From Aeromonadaceae bacterium (GTDB taxonomy: Bacteria; Pseudomonadota; Gammaproteobacteria; Enterobacterales; Aeromonadaceae): a stretch of 32,358 nt of DNA. The notes below the pieces were generated by a model. The model did no database searches. It was given only the letters and a program-made list of their open reading frames with translations, and was not told the DNA's origin. Shown piece by piece: positions 1 through 10,158 of the stretch. Position 1 is the first letter of the stretch. Each line of letters begins with the position of its first letter. Location: assembly GCA_018059485.1 (NCBI GenBank), contig JAGOXX010000002.1, positions 1-32,358 on the forward strand, given 5' to 3'. The position numbers and the translations under genes are program-made.

Positions 1-238
1 GCAACATGATGTGGCCTTCGAAGATGGCCTCTTTCTCTTCACCGAAAGTACGGCCAGCCATCTCTTTGATGGCTTCGAGTTGTTGCGACGATTTGCTACG
101 CGCATCGAAAAAACGTGCAATTTCACGTTCCACGTCAGCGTCTGCGATCGCATGGTTGTTAATGACAATTTCGTCTTCTTTGAGCAGCAGCGCTTTAGCG
201 AAAGCGACGCCTGGAGATGCCAGGATTCCAGAAATCAT
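1..238 (-). CDS. ptsI: PTS enzyme I, N-terminal part (cut by window edge)
   Basis: This is the first 79 codons of phosphoenolpyruvate-protein phosphotransferase, the soluble enzyme that takes phosphate from PEP and passes it to HPr at the start of all PTS sugar uptake. The protein begins [20 protein letters not shown] and continues to [15 protein letters not shown], nearly identical to the E. coli EI amino terminus. The catalytic histidine lies outside the window. The start ATG is the complement of 236-238. It lies 52 bases after the ptsH stop on the same strand, so the two are expected to be one operon, as in E. coli ptsHI-crr. The gene is truncated only by the window boundary. Confidence 0.96.
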   Translation of the reverse strand, partial: MISGILASPGVAFAKALLLKEDEIVINNHAIADADVEREIARFFDARSKSSQQLEAIKEMAGRTFGEEKEAIFEGHIML

Positions 239-281
239 AGCCGTACCTGTAGTTGTGAGTGGATACCTGAATGCAGAAGCG

Positions 282-302
282 GAGCTGGAATTATTCCAGC
301 TC
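282..302 (-). other. Hairpin holding the ptsH stop codon in its loop
   Basis: A perfect 9-bp inverted repeat, GAGCTGGAA at 282-290 and TTCCAGCTC at 294-302, is separated by three bases that are exactly the ptsH stop codon (TAA on the minus strand). No T-run follows, so it is not a classical terminator. It could protect the ptsH 3' end from exonucleases or reduce read-through into ptsI. HPr is generally needed in excess over EI, so either role is plausible, but this is inference. Confidence 0.6.
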
Positions 303-548
303 AGCCATCAGCGCGACCAACTTCTCTACAGCTTTTTGAGCGTCAGGACCATCAGCTTTGATGGTGACCGTGGTGCCCTTGGTCAGACCCAGGGTCTGCA
401 GCTTGAACAGACTCTTGGCGCTGGCTGACTTTCCGCCACTCACTACCGTGATTTCGCTTTGGAACTCTTTGGCTTCTTTGACAAATTGAGCAGCCGGACG
501 AGTGTGGAGACCGTTTTCAGCAGTAATGACAACAGATTTCTCAAACAT
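291..548 (-). CDS. ptsH: HPr phosphocarrier protein
   Basis: HPr is the small cytoplasmic phosphocarrier between enzyme I and the sugar-specific EIIA proteins. The 85-residue length is the family standard. His15, the phosphorylated residue, sits in the signature [10 protein letters not shown], and Ser46 is present in KSLF. In Gram-positive bacteria the equivalent serine is phosphorylated for regulation; in gammaproteobacteria it is usually only conserved. The start ATG (complement of 546-548) is preceded by GGGGTGA. The gene is first in an apparent ptsH-ptsI operon and lies downstream of the cysK terminator, as in Enterobacteria. Confidence 0.98.
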   Translation of the reverse strand: MFEKSVVITAENGLHTRPAAQFVKEAKEFQSEITVVSGGKSASAKSLFKLQTLGLTKGTTVTIKADGPDAQKAVEKLVALMAELE

Positions 549-907
549 TATTCACCCCAATGTTGTTGATGGCATCTCAAGGAAGGTGTGATCCTTGAAA
601 CATCCTCGTGAGTTATGCGGAACAAGTTTCCAGCGGCGTGCCTGATTTTGGTAGTTATTTGACCGCTGAGCTTCTAACCGCCCCGGATTATGCCTTGCTC
701 TTGGGCCTGGCAAAAGGCCAGAACGTTCGGATGCAACAAAAAATATCCATGCGTTACCTTTTGATACGTTACCGTTGAAAACCCTTGCGTCAGGTCAATG
801 ACGGCAACGAAAACCTTTTTACGACAAATTTTACCGATAGAGAACCATGGTTATTTTTCATATTGAAATAAGTAGTTAAATTCAGCTTCTTTTGGGTATA
901 TAGCACG
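549..907 (-). promoter_or_regulatory. ptsH upstream region
   Basis: About 360 non-coding bases lie between ptsH and the cysK terminator. Read on the minus strand, the best promoter candidate is a -10 CATAAT (complement of 687-692) with a weak TTGCCA upstream at 15-bp spacing. Further upstream, GGTAACG occurs twice with a 15-base period (complement of 752-758 and 767-773). A TTGACC lies just beyond it, without an obvious partner -10. I do not see a good CRP site (TGTGA-N6-TCACA). The region is probably a multi-promoter leader, as known for E. coli ptsH, but individual elements are uncertain. No open frame or RNA gene is evident. Confidence 0.4.
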
Positions 908-942
908 AAAAAAAGGCCCCGGATAAACCGGGGCCTTTTTTT
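908..942. terminator. Intrinsic terminator downstream of cysK
   Basis: GGCCCCGG (915-922) pairs with CCGGGGCC (928-935) around a 5-base loop. An A-run on the left and a T-run on the right mean either strand gives a stem followed by U residues. It lies 25 bases after the cysK stop and insulates cysK from ptsHI. Confidence 0.92.
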
Positions 943-967
943 ATCGGAAAAACTAGCGGTAGATCAA

Positions 968-1936
968 TCAGGCCTGGAGTTCTTGTTCACCAAACAGGCC
1001 TTGGAACAAGACGCTGGAGAGGTAACGCTCACCCGAGCTCGGCAGAATGACGACAATGGTTTTGTCAGCAAACTCGGGCAGTTCGGCAATTTTGTTCGCT
1101 GCAACGACAGCCGCACCTGAACTGATACCCGCCAATATGCCCTCTTCTTGCATCAGGCGGCGAGCCATGGCGACGGCATCGTCGCTACTGACTTGCTCGA
1201 CGCGATCCAGCAAGGAGAGATCCAGATTGCCAGGGATAAAACCCGCGCCGATCCCTTGGATTTTATGCGGGGCTGGCTTGATCTCTTCCCCGGCCAGTTT
1301 TTGACTGATAACTGGGGATTCTTTCGGCTCTACAGCCACGCTGGTGATCGCTTTGCCGCGGATCTGTTTGAGATAACGAGAGATACCGGTAATGGTGCCA
1401 CCAGTACCAACCCCGGCGACGATCACATCGACCTCGCCATCGGTGGCATCCCAAATTTCAGGACCGGTTGTTTTGACATGGATCTCCGGATTGGCTGGAT
1501 TATCAAATTGCTGAAGCAATACATACTTTTCCGGTGCCGAGTCACGGATCTCTTCTGCCTTGGCGACAGCCCCCTTCATACCCAGAGCGCCTTCGGTCAG
1601 TATCAGGTTGGCTCCGAGGGCTTTAAGCAACTTACGACGTTCCAGACTCATGGTGGCTGGCATCGTCAGTGTGATGCCGTAACCCCGAGAGGCTGCGACG
1701 AATGCCAGAGCAATACCTGTGTTGCCGCTGGTCGGTTCGATAATCTCTTTACCTGGGCCCAATAACCCTTTCTTTTCGGCATCCCAGATCATGTTGGCGC
1801 CGATGCGGCATTTGACGCTGAAGCTGGGATTGCGACTTTCGATCTTCGCCAGCACTCGTCCCTTGCTGACCCGGTTGAGTTTGACCAGGGGGGTGTTACC
1901 TATGGTCAGTGAGTTATCTTCGTACACTTTGCTCAT
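968..1936 (-). CDS. cysK: Cysteine synthase A (O-acetylserine sulfhydrylase)
   Basis: A PLP enzyme that makes L-cysteine from O-acetyl-L-serine and sulfide, the last step of assimilatory sulfate reduction. The 322-residue protein is very close to E. coli CysK. The PLP lysine is Lys42 in [11 protein letters not shown]. The phosphate-binding GTGGT loop and the substrate-loop TSGNTGIAL are both present, as is the conserved [10 protein letters not shown] near the end. The open frame extends 15 codons further upstream, but the ATG at the complement of 1934-1936 matches the family start [11 protein letters not shown] and has a GGGACA ribosome site. It is monocistronic, with its own terminator, and likely CysB-activated, judging from the weak -35 and the family's known regulation. 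Confidence 0.97.
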   Translation of the reverse strand: MSKVYEDNSLTIGNTPLVKLNRVSKGRVLAKIESRNPSFSVKCRIGANMIWDAEKKGLLGPGKEIIEPTSGNTGIALAFVAASRGYGITLTMPATMSLERRKLLKALGANLILTEGALGMKGAVAKAEEIRDSAPEKYVLLQQFDNPANPEIHVKTTGPEIWDATDGEVDVIVAGVGTGGTITGISRYLKQIRGKAITSVAVEPKESPVISQKLAGEEIKPAPHKIQGIGAGFIPGNLDLSLLDRVEQVSSDDAVAMARRLMQEEGILAGISSGAAVVAANKIAELPEFADKTIVVILPSSGERYLSSVLFQGLFGEQELQA

Positions 1937-2257
1937 GGTGCTGTCCCTATGTTTTTCAGCAGATAGGATTAGATTAATCATATAAACAACGAGTGGAAGT
2001 GACTTTTCGTTATAACGATATGTTCTGAGTAACTATCGTTCGCCGGATGTGGGGCATCACGCATCGGATGGCAATTGATAGTGTGACGATGAATTGACTG
2101 TGAGCCGGATCATGCCTTCCGTGGAAAGCAAAAGCCTCGATTGACAGTCAGGTATTAAATCGAAACACTGCTGCAGATTGGCACGATGCCAATTGTAGAC
2201 GAAACAGGACGTTATACTGCGTAAGCAGTAGTGAGTATTCCTCACAGTGGAGGCGGA
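1937..2257. promoter_or_regulatory. Divergent cysK / ldtD control region
   Basis: A non-coding stretch of about 320 bases. For cysK, a TATGAT-like -10 lies near the complement of 1978-1983 with no good -35, as expected of an activator-dependent (CysB) promoter. Upstream is an AT-rich block with a perfect 10-bp palindrome CGTTATAACG (2008-2017). It overlaps a 7-bp inverted repeat, AACGATA (2014-2020) and TATCGTT (2034-2040), and is a candidate activator site. On the plus side, GGAGG (2249-2253) is the ldtD ribosome site. I see no clear sigma70 promoter for ldtD and no credible gene in 2041-2230. Confidence 0.4.
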
Positions 2258-3811
2258 ATGCTAGATAAGAAAGTAATGTGGATAAAAATGGTTCTGCTCT
2301 TGGGGGGCACCCTGGTTGCGGGGGGCGCCTTGGGGGCTGAAGCTCAGGTAGATAGCAAACTGCCGCAAGCAACCCCTTCCATTCCCAGTGAATTGGTTTA
2401 TCCATTGCCTGCTGAACAGGTGCGAGCCGAGTTAGCGCAGCAGTTGCTGGAGCTGGCATTGGCCAACGTGCATCCCTATTTCAATGAGCAGTGGCTGGCG
2501 TTGATGAATACCCAGGATTCTGCGAAACAGGGGCGTTTATTTGCGGATACCTATATTGCTCTCAAGCAATTTCGTCATCAGTGGCATCAGCTGAACTGGG
2601 ATGCGCGTGAACGGATTGCTATTCGTAAACTTCGTTTTTCACCTTCAGATACGGAGCGCCTGGCCTATATCTCTGCCGAGCAGCAACAAAGTCTTGCCAG
2701 CGATGTGTTGGCCTTGCGACCGCAGACCGCAGAGTACTTGCGGATTCGTGAGAGTCTCAATCAATTGCTGGATATGGCACGTCAGGATCCATGGCCAGTG
2801 ATTCCCGAACTGCGCCTGCATCCCGGGGAGAGCAGTGATGGGCTGCCCGCCGTTAAGCAGGTGCTGGTTCGTCTCAAGTTGCTCGACCATGCCGATGGCA
2901 ACACACTCTATGATGAGGCGTTGCTCGAGCCCATTAAGAAGTTTCAACGGATGCATGGCTTGCTGGATGATGGTGTGATTGGTCGAAAGACAGCGGCTTG
3001 GCTGCGTGTTACTCCCGAGCAAAAAGCCGTGATTCTCGCCAGAGCCTTGTTGCGTCAGGATGTTGGTGATCAACTCAAGGATCGCCGTTATGTATTGGTC
3101 AATCTTCCTGAATATCAGCTGCGTGTGTTGGATGGTGAGCAGGAGCTAATGACGAGCCGGGTGATTGTCGGCCAGCTCAAGCGGCAGACGCCAATCCTGG
3201 CCAGCCAGATTGCCAGCGTGGTTTTAAACCCCGCCTGGCATGTGCCGAGCACCATACTGCGCAAGGACATAGTTCCCAAGCTGACTCATGATCCTGAGTA
3301 TCTGACCAAGGAGCGGATCGACATCTACGATTACGAGGGAACCAAAATCGATCCGGCCTCTATCTCACTGGATGAGGCGATCAGTGCCGGCTTCCCTTAT
3401 CGTCTGCGTCAGCAGCCTGGGGATCACAATGCCTTGGGACGGTATAAGTTCTATTTACCGAATGATGAATCCATCTATCTTCACTCGACCTCGAATCCTC
3501 GTCTGTTCAACAAGGATCTGCGAGCCATCAGCTCGGGATGTGTCCGTGTTGAACTGGCCGCTGATCTGGCACAGTTGTTGTTGAAAGATAGTAGCTGGAA
3601 CAAAGACAAGGTCGATGCCGTACTCCAAAGCAAGGCGACCAAATGGGTGCCGCTACGCACTCCTGTTCCTGTTTACACCGTCTACTGGCGCAGCTGGGTT
3701 GATGCCCAAGGGACGTTGCAGTTCCGCGATGATATTTATGGTTTCGATACGGGGAAAGAACAGGGCAGTAGCCAGGTGATGCAGAGTCTGCTGCTCCATC
3801 GCAAAGCGTGA
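2258..3811 (+). CDS. ldtD: L,D-transpeptidase of the YcbB/LdtD type
   Basis: A periplasmic peptidoglycan enzyme predicted to form 3-3 (mDAP-mDAP) cross-links. From the ATG at 2258 the protein has 517 residues. A signal peptide or anchor at residues 7-28 is followed by an alpha-helical region. A peptidoglycan-binding-like segment lies at about 195-250 (KKFQRMHGLLDDGVIGRKTA), and the YkuD catalytic domain at about 275-470. The catalytic signature is complete: His409 in LHSTSN and Cys428 in SSGCVRVE. It is shorter than E. coli LdtD (615 residues). The ORF can begin at GTG 2231, but GGAGG before ATG 2258 favours the later start. It is followed by mepK, as ycbB-ycbK in E. coli. The exact paralogue assignment is inferred from domain order and context. 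Confidence 0.9.
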   Translation: MLDKKVMWIKMVLLLGGTLVAGGALGAEAQVDSKLPQATPSIPSELVYPLPAEQVRAELAQQLLELALANVHPYFNEQWLALMNTQDSAKQGRLFADTYIALKQFRHQWHQLNWDARERIAIRKLRFSPSDTERLAYISAEQQQSLASDVLALRPQTAEYLRIRESLNQLLDMARQDPWPVIPELRLHPGESSDGLPAVKQVLVRLKLLDHADGNTLYDEALLEPIKKFQRMHGLLDDGVIGRKTAAWLRVTPEQKAVILARALLRQDVGDQLKDRRYVLVNLPEYQLRVLDGEQELMTSRVIVGQLKRQTPILASQIASVVLNPAWHVPSTILRKDIVPKLTHDPEYLTKERIDIYDYEGTKIDPASISLDEAISAGFPYRLRQQPGDHNALGRYKFYLPNDESIYLHSTSNPRLFNKDLRAISSGCVRVELAADLAQLLLKDSSWNKDKVDAVLQSKATKWVPLRTPVPVYTVYWRSWVDAQGTLQFRDDIYGFDTGKEQGSSQVMQSLLLHRKA

Positions 3812-3831
3812 TTGGTTAGCGTGAAATGATA

Positions 3832-3861
3832 CAAAACGCTCCGTAAGGAGCGTTTTGTTTT
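3832..3861 (+). terminator. Intrinsic terminator after ldtD
   Basis: CAAAACGCTCC (3832-3842) pairs perfectly with GGAGCGTTTTG (3847-3857) around loop GTAA, followed by TTTT. It separates ldtD transcription from mepK. Confidence 0.93.
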
Positions 3862-3934
3862 GCGGCGTCGGTCAAAAAACTACCATTTTGTCGGAGTAAA
3901 GAGCCTAGTTTGAGCCACGCGAGGTAATCGTTGT

Positions 3935-3963
3935 TTGACAGACTCTTTGTTCAGTCGTTATCT
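3935..3963 (+). promoter_or_regulatory. sigma70-type promoter for mepK
   Basis: A consensus -35 TTGACA (3935-3940), a 17-base spacer and a -10 TTATCT (3958-3963) lie about 80 bases before the mepK ATG and downstream of the ldtD terminator. This implies that mepK is transcribed independently of ldtD. Confidence 0.72.
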
Positions 3964-4042
3964 TCTTGACTAATTCATGAATGCGGCTACGCCCAGGCGT
4001 CTTGCTGGATGTGGTTCTGTGTCAGAAGCGTGGAGGAATGCA

Positions 4043-4591
4043 ATGCTCGATCTGGAGATCAGTCGACGGCGTCTACTGTTGGGAAGTGCCTGTCTGGTAG
4101 CGGCAACACTGTTACCGGAAAAGGCCCATGCCAGCCGGACGGCCCCAGCTCGGATGCTGCGTTTTTATAACCTGAATACAGGGGAGCGCGCGTCCGCCTG
4201 TTATTGGGAAAATGGTCGCTATATCAAAGATGGCCTCCAGGAATTCAGTTGGTTGTTTCGCGACCACAGGGCAGGGGATTTGCAGATCCCTATTGATGCC
4301 AAGCTTTTCGATCAGCTCTTCGAGTTGCAACGAAAACTGGGGGTGCAAAAAGAGATCCATGTGGTGTGCGGCTATCGCTCAGCCCAGACCAATGCTTCGT
4401 TGCGACGTTCGAGTCGCGGGGTGGCCAAAAAGAGTCTGCATATGACAGGGCAGGCTGTTGATTTACGAATTCCTGGAATTGAACTGAATCGGGTTCGCCG
4501 GGCAGCACTGGCCATAAACGCGGGCGGGGTTGGCTATTACCCCAGATCCAATTTTGTCCATATGGATACGGGGCCGAAGCGTCACTGGTGA
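4043..4591 (+). CDS. mepK: MepK-like murein endopeptidase (DUF882 / M15 family)
   Basis: A predicted exported zinc peptidase that cuts 3-3 (mDAP-mDAP) cross-links, the bonds made by the upstream L,D-transpeptidase. Starting at ATG 4043 (TGGAGGA 6 bases before), it has 182 residues, the same length as E. coli MepK/YcbK. The amino end carries a twin-arginine-type signal (ISRRRLLLG, hydrophobic stretch, then AHA). The M15-type zinc motif is visible as LHMTGQAVDLR. The carboxyl end GGVGYYPRSNFVHMDTG is almost identical to MepK. An in-frame ATG at 3977 would add 22 residues before the Tat motif and is less likely. The stop codon is followed by a strong convergent terminator. Confidence 0.9.
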   Translation: MLDLEISRRRLLLGSACLVAATLLPEKAHASRTAPARMLRFYNLNTGERASACYWENGRYIKDGLQEFSWLFRDHRAGDLQIPIDAKLFDQLFELQRKLGVQKEIHVVCGYRSAQTNASLRRSSRGVAKKSLHMTGQAVDLRIPGIELNRVRRAALAINAGGVGYYPRSNFVHMDTGPKRHW

Positions 4592-4623
4592 GTGCATCAA
4601 CGCAAGGTTGATGCTGCTTGGTC

Positions 4624-4655
4624 AATAAAAAAGCGCCGCTAGGCGCTTTTTTATT
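4624..4655. terminator. Bidirectional terminator between mepK and cysZ
   Basis: AATAAAAAAGCGCC (4624-4637) pairs perfectly with GGCGCTTTTTTATT (4642-4655) around loop GCTA. The A-run and T-run flank the GC stem symmetrically, so it can end both converging transcripts. Confidence 0.94.
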
Positions 4656-4663
4656 GTTCGTCG

Positions 4664-5419
4664 CTACTGGTTCGACATATGTTTGGCCCGGTACAAATCG
4701 ACCCACATGGCGGTTGCGCCACAGATGGCGATCGGCATGATGAGGAAATTGACAATCGGGATAGCTGTGCAGACCGAGACAATCAGGCCAAAGCCCAGGT
4801 TCGTCCAACGATGGTTTTTAAGATCCTCGCGCATGATCTCGAAACGAATCTTGTGATTGTCATATGGATAGTCACAGTACTGAATGGCAGCCATCCAGGC
4901 ACATAGCAGCAACCAGAGTACCGGTGCTATGGTCTGGCCCACTAAAGGAATAAAAAACAGGATCAGGCAGCCGATGGCTTTGGGCAGGTAATATTTTAGT
5001 TTCTGCCATTCGCGGGCCAATATGCGGGGCACATCTTTGAGTAACTGGGCGACGGATACCTCGGGCGGTTGGACTCCGGTCAGGCGGGCCTCAACCTGTT
5101 CCGCCAAGAGTCCGTTAAAAGGGGCCGCAATCCAGTTGGCCACCATGCTGAAAATGAACGAGAACAGCAACAAGACGGTGATGATTGCCAAAGGCCAGAG
5201 CAGATATTCCAGCCAGGTTAACCACTCCGGTAGCAGCCCTATCCAGTGATCGGCCAGCTCTGATAACTGAGAGAACAACCAATAAAATGCTGCCGAAAAT
5301 AACAACAGGTTCGTCAACAGCGGCAGCAGAACAAATCGCCGGAGTCCGGGTTGACTGACCAGTTGTAGCCCTTGGAATAAATAGCTGACACCGCTCTTTT
5401 TGCTAATCTCGTAAGCCAT
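4664..5419 (-). CDS. cysZ: CysZ sulfate permease
   Basis: An inner-membrane protein for sulfate uptake that feeds cysteine synthesis. The 251-residue length fits the family (253 in E. coli). Hydrophobic segments are visible at about 27-50, 69-97, 148-178 and 206-236. The conserved [13 protein letters not shown] follows the second segment and CDYPYDNHK follows the third. The ATG (complement of 5417-5419) follows a GGGAAAG ribosome site. It shares the sulfur role with cysK but is separated from it here by ldtD and mepK. It is divergent from zipA, as in E. coli. The promoter region holds a repeated ACACTATT motif. Confidence 0.94.
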   Translation of the reverse strand: MAYEISKKSGVSYLFQGLQLVSQPGLRRFVLLPLLTNLLLFSAAFYWLFSQLSELADHWIGLLPEWLTWLEYLLWPLAIITVLLLFSFIFSMVANWIAAPFNGLLAEQVEARLTGVQPPEVSVAQLLKDVPRILAREWQKLKYYLPKAIGCLILFFIPLVGQTIAPVLWLLLCAWMAAIQYCDYPYDNHKIRFEIMREDLKNHRWTNLGFGLIVSVCTAIPIVNFLIMPIAICGATAMWVDLYRAKHMSNQ

Positions 5420-5434
5420 ACTGCTTTCCCGCGC

Positions 5435-5482
5435 ACAATAGTGTTACAGATATTACAAATAGTGTCTCATTTTGGTAAAGTC
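5435..5482 (-). promoter_or_regulatory. cysZ promoter with 21-bp-spaced direct repeats
   Basis: On the minus strand, TTACCA, a 17-base spacer and TAATAT form a plausible promoter for cysZ. Overlapping it, the octamer AATAGTGT occurs twice on the plus strand, at 5437-5444 and 5458-5465. The period is 21 bases, two helical turns, so two protein subunits could bind the same DNA face. CysB is the natural candidate given the gene, but the repeat does not obviously match a CysB site known to me. Confidence 0.45.
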
Positions 5483-5634
5483 ATTACCGCCATACTCGAC
5501 AGATTGCTGAAATTGAATTGGTTATCTGTCGTGGGGATAAATAAGGACGAGCTAGACTGCTGATTTGGTGTCTGGTATCGAGGCGATGGGCTTCGGCTCG
5601 GATGGGCGTAATAGAATTAGAAAGAGAAGCGGCA

Positions 5635-6426
5635 ATGCAGGATTTGCGTATCGTACTGGTCATCATAGGGGCATTGGCAATCGCGGCCTTGGTCATTCAT
5701 GGACTATGGACAAATCGCAAGAACAAGCGGATTTCTATCAAGGAAAAGCCGCTTGGGCGCGTTCCCGACATCAAAAAAACCAGCTATCGGGAGAGTCTTG
5801 ACGAAGAAGCTGGTGACGGATTTGATGCCGATGGGATTGGCAAGGTTCGTGTGGTCTCTCGTCGCCAAGAGCCCAAGATGCCAAGTAGCCCCACCAAGCA
5901 GTGGAGTAGCGCCAAGGTTGAGCCCGCCCTTGCCATGCCGCAAGTATCTGCCGAGATAGCTCCAGAGCCCGTTGTTGAGCCCCCAGTTGCCCCTCCTGTG
6001 GTTGAAAAGTGTTGGAGTGATTTTTATCAGATCAACATCATGGCGCGCAGCGAGGCGCAAATTGCCGGTGAGGATCTGCTGTTTATCCTGAAGAAGCTCG
6101 GTTTTCGCTATGGGGAGATGTCTATTTTCCATCGCCACCTTGAGCCGGATGGTCATGGTGACGTGCTGTTTAGCTTGGCGAACATGGTAAAGCCGGGAAC
6201 TTTTGATCCGGCCCGCATGACGCAATTTACGACCCCAGGGGTCTCCTTGTTTATGGAATTGCCTCGCCAGGGGCGTGCGGAGGCCCATTTCAAGCTGATG
6301 CTGCAGGCGGCTGAAAAGATCGCTGCCGAGCTGGATGCCTTATTGATGGATCGTCAACGCAATCCGCTGAGCGAATATGGGGTCAACCAGCAGCTGGAAG
6401 AGCTGCGAGCCTATGACCTGCATTGA
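5635..6426 (+). CDS. zipA: Cell division protein ZipA
   Basis: ZipA is an inner-membrane protein that tethers FtsZ at the division ring. The amino end MQDLRIVLVIIGALAIAALV is the transmembrane anchor and matches the E. coli start, so ATG 5635 is chosen over an in-frame ATG 33 bases upstream. A charged segment follows, then a Pro/Val/Glu-rich linker at about residues 85-125 and the globular FtsZ-binding domain at about 127-257. That domain includes YQINIMARSEAQIAGEDLL and ends near the stop. The total is 263 residues, shorter than E. coli ZipA (328), mainly because of a shorter linker. The neighbours cysZ and ligA are conserved. Confidence 0.95.
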   Translation: MQDLRIVLVIIGALAIAALVIHGLWTNRKNKRISIKEKPLGRVPDIKKTSYRESLDEEAGDGFDADGIGKVRVVSRRQEPKMPSSPTKQWSSAKVEPALAMPQVSAEIAPEPVVEPPVAPPVVEKCWSDFYQINIMARSEAQIAGEDLLFILKKLGFRYGEMSIFHRHLEPDGHGDVLFSLANMVKPGTFDPARMTQFTTPGVSLFMELPRQGRAEAHFKLMLQAAEKIAAELDALLMDRQRNPLSEYGVNQQLEELRAYDLH

Positions 6427-6448
6427 TTGCGCAGTTTTGTAGAAATAG

Positions 6449-8574
<2,126 letters not shown>

Positions 8575-8615
8575 CGTCAAAATGCCATCAAGCAACTAAC
8601 TACATCCAGTAAGTA

Positions 8616-8643
8616 AAAGGCCCTTGATTACTCAAGGGCCTTT
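8616..8643. terminator. Bidirectional terminator between ligA and mltD
   Basis: AAAGGCCCTTGA (8616-8627) pairs perfectly with TCAAGGGCCTTT (8632-8643) around loop TTAC. It lies between two convergent genes. The T-run is short, so efficiency is uncertain. Confidence 0.85.
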
Positions 8644-8678
8644 GCGTTTATGGCTCGCGGTGTTGCCTGTGCGACTCT

Positions 8679-10061
8679 TTAACCCTTTACGATCAGGGTC
8701 TGTCCCGGCTTTAAGGACGCCTTGTGAGAGATTTGATTCCAGCGGACCAGGTCATCGACGGAGATCTGGAAACGCTGGGCGATGGAATAGAGCGAATCCC
8801 CACGGCGAACCTCATAGTTCTTACGCTTGTGGGATGTACTCTGGGCCGATGCCTGCAATTTCAGAGTTTGCCCAACCTTAAGCTTATTGTGGGGCAATTT
8901 GTTCCAGCTCAGGATCTGTGCCTGGGTGACGCCATGGGCTTTCCCGATGGTCCACAGGCTATCGCCTGATTTGACTGTGTATTGGGTGTAACGAGCTTGG
9001 CGTTCACCGCTGCTCTTGCTCCGGCGTGAGGCTAGCTGAACTCTCTCTTCTTCGCCCGGTAGTACGAATTGCTCGCCTGGCTTCAAACGGCGGCTGGATG
9101 GGAGTTCGTTCAACGCCAGCTCCAGCTCATGCGCATCTTTCTTCGGCACCAGCAGATGGTGGGGGCCTTGGCTGGGGGTGGCATTGCGCAGGTAGCCCGG
9201 GTTGAGCGCCTTTACTTCCTGCAAAGAGAGCCCCGCCAGATCGGCGACCACCGACAGTGAAACCTGGCCACCGGCATCAATGCGCTGCCATTGTTGTTTA
9301 TAGGGATGGTCAGGGAGTTTGACGCCGTACTGATCGGCGTTTTTGATGATATCGGCTAGTGCCAACAGGCGAGGCACATACTCTGTGGTCTGTCTGGGCA
9401 GATTTAGCGACCAAAAATCGCCACTCTTGCCGGCGCGCTGGCTTTGCTCAATGGCGCGCTGGATCCGGCCTTCCCCGGCATTGTAGGCTGCAACGGCATT
9501 AAACCAGTCACCTCCCAGCTCATCATGCAACTTTTGCAGGTAGTCTAAAGCGGCTGAGGTTGACGCCTGAATATCGCGGCGGCCATCATACCAATGGCTC
9601 TGTTCCAGTCCGAAGCGACGACCGGTGCCCGCGGTAAATTGCCATAGTCCGGTGGCATTACTTGGGGAGCGTGCATTCGGGTTGTAGGCGCTCTCGACGA
9701 TGGGCAACAACACCAGCTCCATCGGCATGTCGCGCTTGTCGATCTCCTGCATGACCAGATAGAGATAGGGGGCGGCCTTTTGGGTGACGGTATTGAGATA
9801 CTTGGGGTGTTTGAGGTACCAGTCGCGGTAGCTGATGATTTCGGGGTTATCCGGGATCTCCATCTTCATTTGGTTGCTGGCGTGGCGCCAGGCTGAGATC
9901 CGGGATTGTTCGCTTTCCGATCGATCGAGAGCGGTGCGACTCTTGGTCGCCGTTTGGGCAGTTTGCTGTTCGTCAGTCACTGCGTCATTACGGTTCGGTA
10001 ATGTCTGGCAGCCCGTGAGCAACAAAGTGGCCACCACGGCCAGTCGTAGCTTCATGTTCAT
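8679..10061 (-). CDS. mltD: Membrane-bound lytic murein transglycosylase D
   Basis: A lipoprotein that cleaves the MurNAc-GlcNAc bond of peptidoglycan with 1,6-anhydro product formation. The signal ends in the lipobox LLTGC with the lipidated Cys at about residue 18. The SLT domain is at about 95-220; its catalytic Glu123 lies in LLPIVESAYNP, and ATGLWQF and NAVAAYNAGEGRI follow. A degenerate LysM unit at about 268-310 and two clear C-terminal LysM units (YTVKSGDSLW and YEVRRGDSLY) bind glycan. The length is 460 residues. A second ATG two codons in (complement of 10053-10055) is an equally good start. It is adjacent to gloB, as in E. coli. Confidence 0.96.
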   Translation of the reverse strand: MNMKLRLAVVATLLLTGCQTLPNRNDAVTDEQQTAQTATKSRTALDRSESEQSRISAWRHASNQMKMEIPDNPEIISYRDWYLKHPKYLNTVTQKAAPYLYLVMQEIDKRDMPMELVLLPIVESAYNPNARSPSNATGLWQFTAGTGRRFGLEQSHWYDGRRDIQASTSAALDYLQKLHDELGGDWFNAVAAYNAGEGRIQRAIEQSQRAGKSGDFWSLNLPRQTTEYVPRLLALADIIKNADQYGVKLPDHPYKQQWQRIDAGGQVSLSVVADLAGLSLQEVKALNPGYLRNATPSQGPHHLLVPKKDAHELELALNELPSSRRLKPGEQFVLPGEEERVQLASRRSKSSGERQARYTQYTVKSGDSLWTIGKAHGVTQAQILSWNKLPHNKLKVGQTLKLQASAQSTSHKRKNYEVRRGDSLYSIAQRFQISVDDLVRWNQISHKASLKPGQTLIVKG

Positions 10062-10158
10062 CCAGTTTTCATCCTATCAGTGAGTCGCCGATGGTAAGGG
10101 TGATCGAAAACCAGATCAACCAATGCAAGCTTTATGCTCAAAATTCGAGCTTTGGTGG

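Noticed and set aside
6-428. Plus-strand open frames over ptsI and ptsH
   Set aside because: ptsI and ptsH on the minus strand explain the region completely and the plus frames resemble no family.
585-605. Possible CRP site near TGTGATCCTTG upstream of ptsH
   Set aside because: Only the TGTGA half matches. The second half reads AAACA instead of TCACA.
2057-2459. Two small minus-strand frames upstream of and inside ldtD
   Set aside because: They overlap the ldtD signal region, lack ribosome sites and have low-complexity composition.
5704-6288. 194-codon minus-strand frame opposite zipA
   Set aside because: zipA in the plus frame has the anchor, linker and FtsZ-binding domain; the opposite frame has none of the expected features.
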